Positions 53,866 through 62,846 of a stretch of 64,000 bases of DNA are shown here, in pieces; position 1 is the stretch's first letter; every line of letters starts with the position of its first letter. The position numbers and the translations under genes were made by a program. Origin of the DNA: Flavobacterium frigidimaris (GTDB lineage Bacteria > Bacteroidota > Bacteroidia > Flavobacteriales > Flavobacteriaceae); contig FQWG01000023.1 of NCBI GenBank assembly GCA_900129595.1, positions 21,844 through 85,843 on the forward strand. The letters are read 5' to 3'. Below the pieces are notes generated by a model that saw only the letters and a list, made by a program, of their open reading frames with translations, made no database searches and was not told the origin of the DNA.

Positions 53866-53925
53866 CGAAGTCGCTAAGTCGCAAAGTTTCTTTTTTATAT
53901 TTCTTTGCGACTTTGCGTCTTTGCG
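53866..53925. repeat. Palindromic dispersed repeat, copy 1 of the tttgcgactttgcg family
   Basis: CGAAGTCGCTAAGTCGCAAA (from 53866) folds onto CTTTGCGACTTTGCGTCTTT (from 53903). Close copies are at 54682-54745 and 56738-56802. Repeat words continue to about 54015. Confidence 0.8.
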
Positions 53926-54027
53926 AAATTTTTAAATTCTAACTTGAGACGCACTGCTGTGCTTCTCTACAGAAAAACCTTTGCCTCTTTGTAACTTTGC
54001 AACTTTGAACCTTTTTAAAAATAAAAA

Positions 54028-54576
54028 ATGAACATACGCCTTTTGCCTAAAAAAGATAGCAAAGCCTCTATTTGGAGTGGTGGATCGACCTATGAATATA
54101 TGATATATCCGAAAACAGCTAACTATTCTGATCGGGATTTTGCATTCAGAATAAGCAGTGCTACAATAGAGAAAGTTCCTTCAGCGTTTACCAAATTTCA
54201 GGGTTATCACCGATACCTGGTTATGCTTGATAACTCACTTGATATTGAGGTAAACAAAGAGAAAAAAATATATGAGAAATATGAAATCCTGGAATTTAAT
54301 TCAGATGATGAAGTGACTTCTTATACAAAAGGTATTGATTTTAATTGGATGGTTTCTGAAAAAACAGGCCATCACAAATTAGAAATAACGAATGGTAATC
54401 AGAATTGTAATGCTCAAATAATAATTTTGTTTTCTTTAGACACAACCGTTATTAAAATTAATGAGAAGCCTTACGATCTAAATCCTCATGATTTATTAGT
54501 GATCGAAAATCTAGAAAAAGAAAATATAATGCTTCATTTCTCTACTGAATGCCTCTACGGAATATTGGATTTTTAA
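54028..54576 (+). CDS. HutD/Ves-family cupin-like protein
   Basis: The 182-residue protein follows the HutD pattern: WSGGSTYEYMIYP near residue 16, RDFAFRISSATI, FTKFQGYHRYLVML. HutD is often linked to histidine use, where it is thought to act as a regulator. It is not next to hutH here, which lies 10 kb away on the other strand. A palindromic repeat on each side isolates the gene. It could act on another process, as Ves does in E. coli. Confidence 0.82.
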   Translation: MNIRLLPKKDSKASIWSGGSTYEYMIYPKTANYSDRDFAFRISSATIEKVPSAFTKFQGYHRYLVMLDNSLDIEVNKEKKIYEKYEILEFNSDDEVTSYTKGIDFNWMVSEKTGHHKLEITNGNQNCNAQIIILFSLDTTVIKINEKPYDLNPHDLLVIENLEKENIMLHFSTECLYGILDF

Positions 54577-54681
54577 TTTGACAATTTAGTTTTATTTGTT
54601 TCAGGTTTCAAGTTTCAAGTTCTTCCACAAAAATTCGCAAAGGTTACGCAATCCCGATAGCTATCGGAGCAAAGTTTTTTT

Positions 54682-54745
54682 AATCGCGCAAAGACGCGAA
54701 GACGCAAAGTGTATTTTCTTTGCGACTCTGTGACTTTGCGCGATT
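54682..54745. repeat. Palindromic dispersed repeat, copy 2
   Basis: AATCGCGCAAAGACGCGAAG (from 54682) pairs with the 28-bp arm 54718-54745 (CTTTGCGACTCTGTGACTTT onward). It may end transcription of the HutD and Crp genes from both sides. Confidence 0.8.
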
Positions 54746-54784
54746 CTTTTTTCTAAAACCCTAGAACCATAGAATCTCAGCACC

Positions 54785-55354
54785 TTAGAAACTTCTCTTA
54801 ATCTTCGATAAAAACTCGTGCGAAACACCCAAATAAGACGATAAATTTCTGTTATTGATTTTTGCTGCTTTGTGTGAATACTTTTCGATAAACTCCAGAT
54901 ACCTTTGCTTGGAGGTTTTGTTTAGAACATCAATCAGTCTTTGCTGAATGGCAATGTTTGCCTTTTCGACCATAATAATATGAAACTGTATCAGTTTGGG
55001 TACTTGCTCAAATAAAATCGCTTTGTTTGTTTTACTAATAACCAAAATCTCGCTTTCTTCTATCGCCTTGATATTATAAGTCGTAAGCTTTTGATGGTAA
55101 AAACTTCCCAGGTCACACATCCATTCGTTTTCGAAAGAGAAAAAAATAACACTTTCGGTGCCGTTATCATTTAGAATGTAAGTTTTGAAGGCGCCTTTTA
55201 AGATGAATCCTTCGTAAGAACTGTTTGAATCCTGAATCTGCAGGAATTCATTTTTTTTGAGTTTAATAAACTTGACTTTTTCAACAACTAATTTCCATTC
55301 TTCATCTGTTAATGGCGTTTTTTGTTCAATGCTTAATCGTAGGTTTTTATACAT
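54785..55354 (-). CDS. Crp/Fnr-family transcriptional regulator
   Basis: I start it at the ATG at 55354 (MYKNLRLSIEQKTPL), giving 189 residues. A longer frame to 55519 has no domain support. The protein has a cyclic-nucleotide-binding-like beta-roll (FLQIQDSNSSYEGFILKGAF) and a C-terminal HTH (NNRNLSSYLGVSHEFLSKIK). It is the short Bacteroidota form with no clear cyclic AMP contact motif. It is divergent from the pectate lyase gene, which it may control. Confidence 0.82.
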   Translation of the reverse strand: MYKNLRLSIEQKTPLTDEEWKLVVEKVKFIKLKKNEFLQIQDSNSSYEGFILKGAFKTYILNDNGTESVIFFSFENEWMCDLGSFYHQKLTTYNIKAIEESEILVISKTNKAILFEQVPKLIQFHIIMVEKANIAIQQRLIDVLNKTSKQRYLEFIEKYSHKAAKINNRNLSSYLGVSHEFLSKIKRSF

Positions 55355-55571
55355 GTGGTTTTTACTTTTATTCTTACTCAGGGGCGTAAGTAGGTGAATG
55401 AATGAAAAATAATGTAATCGATTACGTAAAAATATACTTTTTTGTAAATCAAAAGATGTTAAATGCATAATTAACAGTAAATTATTTTCAAAACATTGAA
55501 CAAGTTCAACTTTTTTCATACTAATTATAAGCAGATTTGCAGTATTAACTATTTAACCAAACTTAATTATT

Positions 55572-56690
55572 ATGAAATTCAAATCAACATGGACAGTGTT
55601 AGCCTTAACACTTGTATTAGGATTTGCAAGCTGCAACTCTGATGAAATTGCTTCTGACCAAAGCAATGAAAATGCTATTATCGAAACGTTGACACCAAGT
55701 TCTGATAATTTTACTGCAAAAGTCGGAAACTGCGCTCAGGTTCCCGGATGGGCTTCGCAAAACGGAGGAACGACCGGAGGAGGAACTTCTGCAGAGACAG
55801 TTGTTACTACTTACGCTCAATTAAAATCGGCTATTGAAAACAGCACGGTTAAAGTTGTAAAAGTGAGCGGTACTATTACCATTACTACAAGATTGTCGTT
55901 ACAGGATCAGAGTGGTAAAACGATTTATGGTGCCAGCGGTGCAAAATTGGTTTCGACTGATCAAACCAAAGATGGTTCCGGTATCATCAACATTAAAAGA
56001 TGCACGAATTTAATCATCCGAAATTTAATTTTTGAAGGCCCGGGTGCTTATGACACTGACGGTTGGGACAATGCTATTTTAGACGATTGCCAAAATGTAT
56101 GGGTAGATCACTGCGAATTCAGAGATGGTGTTGACGGAAACTTTGACATCAAAAATAAGTCTGATTATATCTCGGTTACTTATTCTAAATTTCATTATCT
56201 GAAACCACCTAAAGCAGGAGGTTCCGGCGGTTCTGATGACCACAGATACTCCAACTTAATTGGTTCAAGCGATGGTGCAACCGCAGATCGCGGCAAATTG
56301 AGAATTACTTTTGCCCGTTGCTGGTGGGCTCCAGGCTGTAGAGAAAGAATGCCAAGAGTTCGTTTTGGAAAAGTACACATCATCAACAGTTATTTCAACA
56401 GTACGGTAAGCAACAAATGTATTGCTGCCGGTTTTGAAGCTGATATTCGTGTAGAAAATAATGTTTTTGAAGGTGTCAAAACTCCAATCGATTTGATGAC
56501 GGGTTATACAGCTGTTACCGCAGTTGGAAACGTATTTACAAGTACCACAGGAAATACTGCCGGAAGTAATACGGCTTTTACACCTCCGTATTCTATTGTA
56601 ACACTTGCCGCTTCTGCTGTTAAAGCTGATATTACTGGCGGAGCCGGAGCTGGTGCCACTTTGGGCGGTAATGTTTGCGGATCGTTCTAG
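55572..56690 (+). CDS. Pectate lyase family 1 protein, predicted lipoprotein
   Basis: The 372-residue protein has a lipoprotein signal ending in LGFASC followed by NSDE, acidic after the cysteine as in surface-exported lipoproteins of this phylum. The parallel beta-helix of PL1 is clear: NLIIRNLIFEGPGAYDTDGW, NVWVDHCEFRDG with calcium-binding aspartates, and RMPRVRFGKVHIINSYF with the catalytic arginine. It cleaves polygalacturonate by beta-elimination. It is divergent from a Crp/Fnr gene and has no other pectin genes nearby. Confidence 0.9.
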   Translation: MKFKSTWTVLALTLVLGFASCNSDEIASDQSNENAIIETLTPSSDNFTAKVGNCAQVPGWASQNGGTTGGGTSAETVVTTYAQLKSAIENSTVKVVKVSGTITITTRLSLQDQSGKTIYGASGAKLVSTDQTKDGSGIINIKRCTNLIIRNLIFEGPGAYDTDGWDNAILDDCQNVWVDHCEFRDGVDGNFDIKNKSDYISVTYSKFHYLKPPKAGGSGGSDDHRYSNLIGSSDGATADRGKLRITFARCWWAPGCRERMPRVRFGKVHIINSYFNSTVSNKCIAAGFEADIRVENNVFEGVKTPIDLMTGYTAVTAVGNVFTSTTGNTAGSNTAFTPPYSIVTLAASAVKADITGGAGAGATLGGNVCGSF

Positions 56691-56737
56691 TTCATTTTTT
56701 ACCAGCAATTTTATCACAAAGATTTGCTAAGTTCTTT

Positions 56738-56802
56738 AATCGCGCAAAGACGCAAAGTCGCTAAGTTTCATATTCTTTGCGACTTGGCGTCTTTGCCCGA
56801 TT
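56738..56802. repeat. Palindromic dispersed repeat, copy 3
   Basis: AATCGCGCAAAGACGCAAAG (from 56738) pairs with the arm 56775-56802. It shares most of its left arm with copy 2. The following 80 bp contain ACCTTTGTCCCTTTG-type words. Confidence 0.8.
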
Positions 56803-56883
56803 TTTAAAATGTGTTAGACAGACCGCTGTGCGTTTCTAAAGAAAACCTTTGTCCCTTTGTTGCTTTGAACCTTTGAACCTCTT

Positions 56884-57267
56884 TTAAAGAACCAATTCTT
56901 CAAACAATCTCTGAATCGTTTTTTCTAAATCCTGAGACAATCCGGTATGGGGTCTTGAAGTTTGAATGGCCGAACTACGAATCGCCGTTAACCAGCGGAA
57001 ACGTTCCGGAATATCCATTGCGCCAATTGGGCCGCCATCTTTGCCTCCTTTTACTATTTTTTCTAATGCTGTTATATTGCAATGCAATTGTTCGATATCG
57101 AAATCGTCTGAAAGTGCTCCAATTTTAGCATCATTTAAGTGATACAATACTTTTATAAATTTAGCTCTCTTGCAAAATAAAATGATCCCGATATTCAGGA
57201 ATTCCTCGCGTTCTACTCTTGGCACTACGCGAATTACGGCATACTCATATAAGTGACTATCTTGCAT
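56884..57267 (-). CDS. DUF3037 protein
   Basis: The 127-residue protein matches DUF3037: YEYAVIRVVPRVEREEFLNI near the start and RFRWLTAIRSSAIQTSRPHT later. The family is of unknown function and commonly follows a HipA-like kinase gene. It overlaps that gene by 11 bp here, so the two are made together. A role as partner or regulator of the kinase is plausible but not shown. Confidence 0.85.
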   Translation of the reverse strand: MQDSHLYEYAVIRVVPRVEREEFLNIGIILFCKRAKFIKVLYHLNDAKIGALSDDFDIEQLHCNITALEKIVKGGKDGGPIGAMDIPERFRWLTAIRSSAIQTSRPHTGLSQDLEKTIQRLFEELVL

Positions 57268-58039
57268 TTTGAGCCTGATTTACAAAGATTTCGGAATTGT
57301 TTAATCTGGTTTGCAAAAATTGTAAATAAACATTTCGCAAAGCTTCAGGAGTTTCGTCTGTATCCTCCCATTGCAGCCACTCTTCTGGAATTGTATTTAC
57401 AATATCTACCAGAATTTCAGGTGTTAAAAGTGCTTTATATTCTACGTCGACTTCTTTTAAGAGTGAGGCTTGTGGCAGTAAAACGTGGTCTTTTATCAAC
57501 GCAAACGGACTTTTGGCATGCTGCTCCCAATTGTTCCAGGAATGATGAAAGTACAGACAGGCACCGTGATCAATCAGCCATAATTCTTTATGCCAGATCA
57601 ACATATTGGTGTTTCTAAACGTACGATCTACATTGGTGATATAAGCGTCTAGCCAAACAATCTGCGAAGCCAGTTTAGCGTCAACCGTCGTGACAACGGG
57701 ATCAAAAGTAATGGCACCCGATAAAAAATGTAACGCCAAATTTAATCCCTGACTTCCCTGCAGTAAATCCTGAATCTCTTCGTCGCCTTCGTTTCTTCCA
57801 AAAGCTTCATCAAGATTGGCGAAAACCAATTCCGGTAGTTGCAATTTTAAGGCCTTTGCTATTTGTCCTCCAACTAATTCGGCTATCAAAGCTTTTACGC
57901 CATGACCGGCTCCTCTGAATTTTAAGACATATTTAAAATCGTCATCGGCTTCTGCCAAAGCAGGTAAAGAACCTCCCTCGCGCAAAGGCGTGATGTAACG
58001 GGTAACATTTACCGTTCTGAGATCGAAATTGTTTTTCAT
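57257..58039 (-). CDS. HipA-like kinase (HipA_2 type)
   Basis: The 260-residue protein has the small HipA-like kinase form. A nucleotide loop region reads KYVLKFRGAGHGVKALIAEL, a catalytic-type segment reads DAYITNVDRTFRNTNMLIW, and a metal-binding DHG lies in LWLIDHGACLYFHHSW. HipA kinases phosphorylate proteins such as glutamyl-tRNA synthetase, but this shorter class has no established target. There is no HipB-type antitoxin. Instead the DUF3037 gene overlaps its 3' end. Confidence 0.83.
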   Translation of the reverse strand: MKNNFDLRTVNVTRYITPLREGGSLPALAEADDDFKYVLKFRGAGHGVKALIAELVGGQIAKALKLQLPELVFANLDEAFGRNEGDEEIQDLLQGSQGLNLALHFLSGAITFDPVVTTVDAKLASQIVWLDAYITNVDRTFRNTNMLIWHKELWLIDHGACLYFHHSWNNWEQHAKSPFALIKDHVLLPQASLLKEVDVEYKALLTPEILVDIVNTIPEEWLQWEDTDETPEALRNVYLQFLQTRLNNSEIFVNQAQNAR

Positions 58040-58210
58040 AAGCAGTATTTACTGAAGTACAAACTTACTAATTTAGATTGTTAGATTTTTAGACTTTCTT
58101 AGACTTCTTAGATTTTGCTTATTTAGCCGCAAAGTTCGCTAAGTTCTTTTATTGTTGGAGTGAAATATGCATGCAAAGACGCAAGGTTTAGTTTTTTAAC
58201 GCCTTTTTTT

Positions 58211-58266
58211 GTTGTCACATTTTTGTTGTCGCATTTTTGTTGTCGCATTTTTGTTGTCGCATTTTT
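58211..58266 (+). repeat. Tandem repeat, four copies of a 14-mer
   Basis: GTTGTCGCATTTTT occurs three times after a variant copy GTTGTCACATTTTT. It ends at the start of a dispersed GTCATCCTGAGCGG repeat. Any short reading frame across it is low-complexity. Confidence 0.9.
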
Positions 58267-58333
58267 GTCATCCTGAGCGGAGTTGAAGGCGTACCAATTG
58301 GAACGTGGGCTTGGACTTCGCTCAGCCTGACAA
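58267..58333. repeat. Inverted repeat of the gtcatcctgagcgg type
   Basis: GTCATCCTGAGCGGAGTTGA (from 58267) is imperfectly complementary to CTTCGCTCAGCCTGAC (ending about 58333). It is a hairpin of the same general build as 48311-48410 but with different sequence. Confidence 0.65.
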
Positions 58334-58378
58334 ACTGCACGCAATCTAAATTATCTAATTATCTCAATGGCACATTTT

Positions 58379-59242
58379 CTAATGATCTAAACTCAAAAAC
58401 GCCTTTCCAAGATTCTCGATAATATCTGAGGCTATAAAAGACTGATAACCTGTTGCCGGCAATGCAATATCGGCTGTTAAGCCATGAAGATAAACACCTA
58501 GTTTTACGGCGTATTTAGGTTCATAACCCTGTGCCAGAAAACTAGTAATGATTCCGGTTAAAGTGTCACCGCTTCCTGCAGTGGCCAAAGCGGCATTTCC
58601 TGTGGTGTTTTCGTAGACTTGTGTTCGGTTGATAATGTAAGTTGGTGCGCCTTTCATGACAATGATTACTTTATATTTTTCAGAGAAAGCGACTGCTTTT
58701 TGAAACTTTTCAGACTCTGAATTCCATTTGCCTATCAAACGTTCGAGTTCTTTTGGATGAGGTGTCAGAATGGTATCTTCAGGAACTAATTCTAACCAGG
58801 ATTGATTTTCGGCCAGGATATTTAATGCGTCGGCATCAAGAACCAAAGGTGTTTTATTGATCCTTAAAAATTCGAATAAGGCTTTTTGAGTCCCTAACTC
58901 CTTCCCTATTCCCGGACCAATTCCGATGGCTTGTGGCAGTAGCGGCAGATGAATATTGGTAATAAAATTAGAATTTTCATCAGTGACTACCATAACCTCA
59001 GGAATTGAGATCTGAAGAATCTGATATCCGCATTTTGGCGTAAAAGTAGTTACGAGTCCGCATCCCGATTTCAAACAGGATTTTGATGCTAAAACGGCTG
59101 CTCCTATTTTGCCATAACTTCCGGCAATTATCACGGCATGACCCTGAAGCCCTTTATGTGTATGCGGGTTTACAGGTTTATAGAATTTTAAAATTTCTTC
59201 TTTCGTGATCAAATAGGGATCTTTCATTTTGAGTTGATTCAT
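58379..59242 (-). CDS. nnrD: ADP-dependent NAD(P)H-hydrate dehydratase
   Basis: The 287-residue ribokinase-like enzyme repairs hydrated NAD(P)H. Motifs are GSYGKIGAAVLASKSCLKSG, TPHPKELERLIG, and ATAGSGDTLTGIITSFLAQG near the active aspartate. The N-terminal epimerase domain of fused YjeF proteins is absent. The true start may be the ATG at 59227 (MKDPYLITKEEILKFY). It is alone between repeat segments. Confidence 0.9.
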   Translation of the reverse strand: MNQLKMKDPYLITKEEILKFYKPVNPHTHKGLQGHAVIIAGSYGKIGAAVLASKSCLKSGCGLVTTFTPKCGYQILQISIPEVMVVTDENSNFITNIHLPLLPQAIGIGPGIGKELGTQKALFEFLRINKTPLVLDADALNILAENQSWLELVPEDTILTPHPKELERLIGKWNSESEKFQKAVAFSEKYKVIIVMKGAPTYIINRTQVYENTTGNAALATAGSGDTLTGIITSFLAQGYEPKYAVKLGVYLHGLTADIALPATGYQSFIASDIIENLGKAFLSLDH

Positions 59243-59354
59243 GAATTAAAGTTACATAAAAAATGATGAAGAAAGTGTTTGATATTTCCCAAAATCTCCA
59301 GCCCTGATTACTTCACTATATTTTATTTTAATGGAGTTCAGTGAACTTCGTTTG

Positions 59355-59421
59355 CAGCGGTATCCTTTTGTTTTTTTCTTTTAGAAAACAAAAGATATAG
59401 CGGATAGCAGGAAATAGCTCC
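59355..59421. repeat. Dispersed palindromic repeat (ctatccgctatatctttt family), inverted copy
   Basis: The segment runs from GCAGCGGTATCCTTTTG to AAAAGATATAGCGGATAGCA and GGAAATAGCTCC. It is the reverse complement of the repeat at 24392-24478 except for the central spacer, and it can fold on itself. Confidence 0.75.
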
Positions 59422-59506
59422 TAATCATTGCGAAATTTATAATTTATACTATCCTTTTTAGATATTTTTTGAATAAATTTGCGACACAATTTTATAAAAC
59501 AACACA

Positions 59507-60589
59507 ATGAAAAATACTGCGCTTACGCACATACATGAGAGTTTGGGAGCGAAAATGCTACCTTTTGCAGGCTATAATATGCCTATTACTTATGAAGGAA
59601 TTAACGCTGAACACGAAACTGTTCGTAATAGTGTGGGCGTTTTTGACGTTTCGCATATGGGTGAATTTCTGTTAACTGGTCCAAATGCTTTGGCTTTGAT
59701 TCAGAAGGTGACTTCGAACGATGCATCGACTTTGACCATTGGCAGAGCGCAATATTCTTGTTTACCCAACAATGACGGCGGAATCGTTGATGATTTGATT
59801 GTATATAAAATGAAAGAGGAAGAGTATTTGCTGGTTGTAAATGCTTCGAATATTGAGAAAGACTGGAACTGGATTTCATCGCATAATGATTTAGGTGTTG
59901 AAATGAAGAACCTTTCTGATGACTACTCTTTATTGGCGATTCAGGGACCAAAAGCGGTTGAAGCGATGCAGTCTTTGTCTTCGATAGACTTATCTGCAAT
60001 TCCTTATTACCATTTTGAAGTGGCTGATTTTGCAGGATTTAATGATGTAATTATCTCTGCAACCGGTTATACAGGTTCTGGCGGGTTCGAAATCTACTGT
60101 AAAAATGCTGATGCTGAAACCATCTGGAACAAAGTTTTCGAAGCTGGTGCAGCTTTTGGAATTAAACCAATTGGTCTTGCTGCGCGTGATACTTTACGCT
60201 TAGAAATGGGTTTCTGTTTGTACGGAAATGATATTAATGATACTACTTCTCCTTTTGAAGCCGGTTTAGGATGGATCACAAAATTCACTAAAGAATTTAC
60301 AAATTCTGAAAACCTGAAGAAACAAAAAGAAGAAGGTGTTACTAAAAAATTAGTGGCTTTTGAAATGCTGGAACGTGCTGTACCAAGACATGATTATGAA
60401 ATCGTTGATGCTTCTGGTGCTGTAATTGGTGTGGTAACTTCCGGAACGATGTCTCCTTCTATGAATAAAGGAATTGGTTTGGGATATGTTACAATAGACA
60501 ACACTGCTGTTGACACTGCTGTTTTTATCAGAATCAGAAAAAATGATGTTCCTGCAAAAGTGGTAAAATTACCTTTTTATAAGAAATAA
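59507..60589 (+). CDS. gcvT: Aminomethyltransferase (glycine cleavage T protein)
   Basis: The 360-residue protein transfers the methylene group of glycine to tetrahydrofolate. The folate-binding aspartate lies in NSVGVFDVSHMGEF. IQGPKAVEAMQ, ATGYTGSGGFEIYC and GLAARDTLRLEMGFCLYGND are family motifs. Other gcv genes are not adjacent. A TAAATTTG box at 59474-59481 is 26 bp upstream, and a terminator follows. Confidence 0.95.
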   Translation: MKNTALTHIHESLGAKMLPFAGYNMPITYEGINAEHETVRNSVGVFDVSHMGEFLLTGPNALALIQKVTSNDASTLTIGRAQYSCLPNNDGGIVDDLIVYKMKEEEYLLVVNASNIEKDWNWISSHNDLGVEMKNLSDDYSLLAIQGPKAVEAMQSLSSIDLSAIPYYHFEVADFAGFNDVIISATGYTGSGGFEIYCKNADAETIWNKVFEAGAAFGIKPIGLAARDTLRLEMGFCLYGNDINDTTSPFEAGLGWITKFTKEFTNSENLKKQKEEGVTKKLVAFEMLERAVPRHDYEIVDASGAVIGVVTSGTMSPSMNKGIGLGYVTIDNTAVDTAVFIRIRKNDVPAKVVKLPFYKK

Positions 60590-60610
60590 TTTTTTTACTC
60601 AATACATTCA

Positions 60611-60647
60611 AAATGCATTACATTAAGTTGTAGTGCATTTTTTTTTG
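60611..60647 (+). terminator. Intrinsic terminator after gcvT
   Basis: AAATGCATTACA (60611-60622) pairs with TGTAGTGCATTT (60629-60640) with one G-U pair, then a T-run. Confidence 0.88.
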
Positions 60648-60803
60648 TCTCAGATTGAAGGATTCATTTTTGCTTGTTTATATTCTAAAAACCGGATTTT
60701 GTATATTAAAAACAAATTGTTTTGATGTAAGATTTTTTAAAAAATTGTAACTCTTAATCAAAAAATAAGCGTAATTTTAAATCTAAACGATGATTTTCGA
60801 TTT

Positions 60804-62834
60804 ATGAAAAAGCTTTACCTTGCATTTTTACTGACCTCCACCATGTTATTTAGTCAAAACAGCAACAACACCTGTGAAATACTAAACAAAATAAATGCAC
60901 TTATTCAGGCTGAACATATCAGGCCAAAACCTGTAGATGATAGTTTATCCGTTTTTGTTTTCGATAACCTGATGAACGAATTAGATCCTTCCAGAAATAT
61001 ATTCTTCAAGAGCGAATACACCGAAATGTCGGATAAATATCGTACGAATTTAGACGATCTCATTCTTAGTGATCATTGCAACTTTTTAGATGATATTACC
61101 CAAAAATATAAAAATGGCCTTTTGAGAACCAAGGCTGTTCTCGAAAAAATACAAAAAGAACCGATCGATTATACTAAAAAAGATACGATTCGATTTTATA
61201 AAAAATCATTTCCGTTTTATCTTAAAAAAGAAGATCTTGAAAAGGTTTGGTCTAAAAAAATCCGTTATCAGATTTTAGATGAAATAGCGGAAACGAGCGA
61301 TAATTTAGATTCTATTAAAACCAATTTTAAATCGATAGAATTAAAGGCAAAAAACTTAATTATATCCAACGAGATCTGCCGTATTAATACTCTTTTGGAA
61401 ACGAATATCAAACAGGAAGAAAAGCTTTATAATTATTTTTGCACATATTTTGATCCGCATACGGCCTATTTTAGTGATGATTCTAAAACCAGTTTCGTAG
61501 CATCATTATCAAAAGAACATTTGTCTTTGGGAATGACGGTGAACCTGAATGAAAAAAATGAGATTATCATAGCTGAACTTGATCCTAATGGTCCCGCATA
61601 TCAAACGGGGCAAATTAAAAAAGGAGATCAGATTGTTTCGATATCCAATCAAAAAGAAACGTTGCAGGTTTCCTGTGCCTCACTGGAATCTATTTCGACG
61701 ATGATTTTATCCGAATCAAATAAAAGTATCACACTGACACTAAAACGAAATTCGGGTAAAAATTTCGATGTTTATATCGAAAAACAAGTAATGAAAGATG
61801 AAGATAATTCGGTTTTCAGTTTCATTATTGGCAAGGATAGTAAAATTGGATATATCAAAATTCCGAGTTTCTATGCTGATTTAGACGGAAACAGCCGAAA
61901 AGGCTGTGCCGATGACGTTGCGCGTGAAGTAATAAAACTGCAAAGAGACAATATAAAAGGTCTTGTTATTGATTTGACGGATAATGGCGGAGGATCTATG
62001 GAAGAGGCGATAAAACTGGCCGGAATGTTTATTGATTACGGACCACTTTCGATTGTCGTAGATAATAACCAGGTTAAATCAGTGATTAATGATCCTTATA
62101 AAGGTTTGATTTATAAAGGTCCAATTGTAATTTTGGTAAATAGCAACACGGCTTCTGCAAGTGAGTTTTTTGCTTCTATATTACAGGATTATAACCGTGC
62201 TTTATTACTGGGAAGCAATACACTTGGCAAAGCAACAATGCAGACTATTCTTTCGCTTGACGAAAATAAAAATACGGATTTTCTAAAAATTACTATTAAT
62301 AAGTTTTACAGAGTTACCGGTAAAAGCCACCAATATATAGGAGTAAAACCTGATGTGGTTCTTCCTGAATTTTACGAAGGGGTGTACCAAAAAGAAAGTG
62401 ATTTTCCGACTGCTATTAAAAATGATAGCATACAGACATCGCTAAAATTCAGACCTTATGTAAAAAGGGCGCTGATCGATAAACTGGCTAAAAACAGTAC
62501 AACGAGACTGGCGGATGATTACTTTTTTAATAACATAAATACAATAAACAAAAAGATTGATGAGCTGGTCAATAAACCAAAAGCAGAAATTCCGATGACA
62601 CTGGATGCTATTTTTAAACAGAAAAAAACAGTAAATTCACTTTGGACAGAAATCAATACTTTTAATGATGAGAACAATCCGCTGGATGTTTATAATTCGA
62701 CTGTAAATCAATATTTATTGAGCGTTTATCCAAATGACAAAACGATAAACCAGTACCAGATTGATCATCTTAAAACGAATCCCTACCTGAATGAAGCGGT
62801 GAATGTTATCAATGAGTTTAATGCAGCGAAATAA
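60804..62834 (+). CDS. C-terminal processing peptidase (S41, Prc/CtpA type)
   Basis: The 676-residue protein has a signal peptide (MKKLYLAFLLTSTMLFSQ), a PDZ domain at about residues 240-320 (LDPNGPAYQTGQIKKGDQIV) and an S41 protease core. The nucleophile is S451 in NTASASEFF, with D462 and K476 (TLGKATMQ) at the spacing of E. coli Tsp. It removes or trims proteins from their C-termini in the periplasm. The C-terminal 150 residues form a helical extension. It stands alone. Confidence 0.93.
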   Translation: MKKLYLAFLLTSTMLFSQNSNNTCEILNKINALIQAEHIRPKPVDDSLSVFVFDNLMNELDPSRNIFFKSEYTEMSDKYRTNLDDLILSDHCNFLDDITQKYKNGLLRTKAVLEKIQKEPIDYTKKDTIRFYKKSFPFYLKKEDLEKVWSKKIRYQILDEIAETSDNLDSIKTNFKSIELKAKNLIISNEICRINTLLETNIKQEEKLYNYFCTYFDPHTAYFSDDSKTSFVASLSKEHLSLGMTVNLNEKNEIIIAELDPNGPAYQTGQIKKGDQIVSISNQKETLQVSCASLESISTMILSESNKSITLTLKRNSGKNFDVYIEKQVMKDEDNSVFSFIIGKDSKIGYIKIPSFYADLDGNSRKGCADDVAREVIKLQRDNIKGLVIDLTDNGGGSMEEAIKLAGMFIDYGPLSIVVDNNQVKSVINDPYKGLIYKGPIVILVNSNTASASEFFASILQDYNRALLLGSNTLGKATMQTILSLDENKNTDFLKITINKFYRVTGKSHQYIGVKPDVVLPEFYEGVYQKESDFPTAIKNDSIQTSLKFRPYVKRALIDKLAKNSTTRLADDYFFNNINTINKKIDELVNKPKAEIPMTLDAIFKQKKTVNSLWTEINTFNDENNPLDVYNSTVNQYLLSVYPNDKTINQYQIDHLKTNPYLNEAVNVINEFNAAK

Positions 62835-62846
62835 GGTTGTTGTTTT

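Noticed and set aside
58123..58344. 73-residue minus-strand frame
   Set aside because: It translates the 14-mer tandem array and a palindromic repeat.
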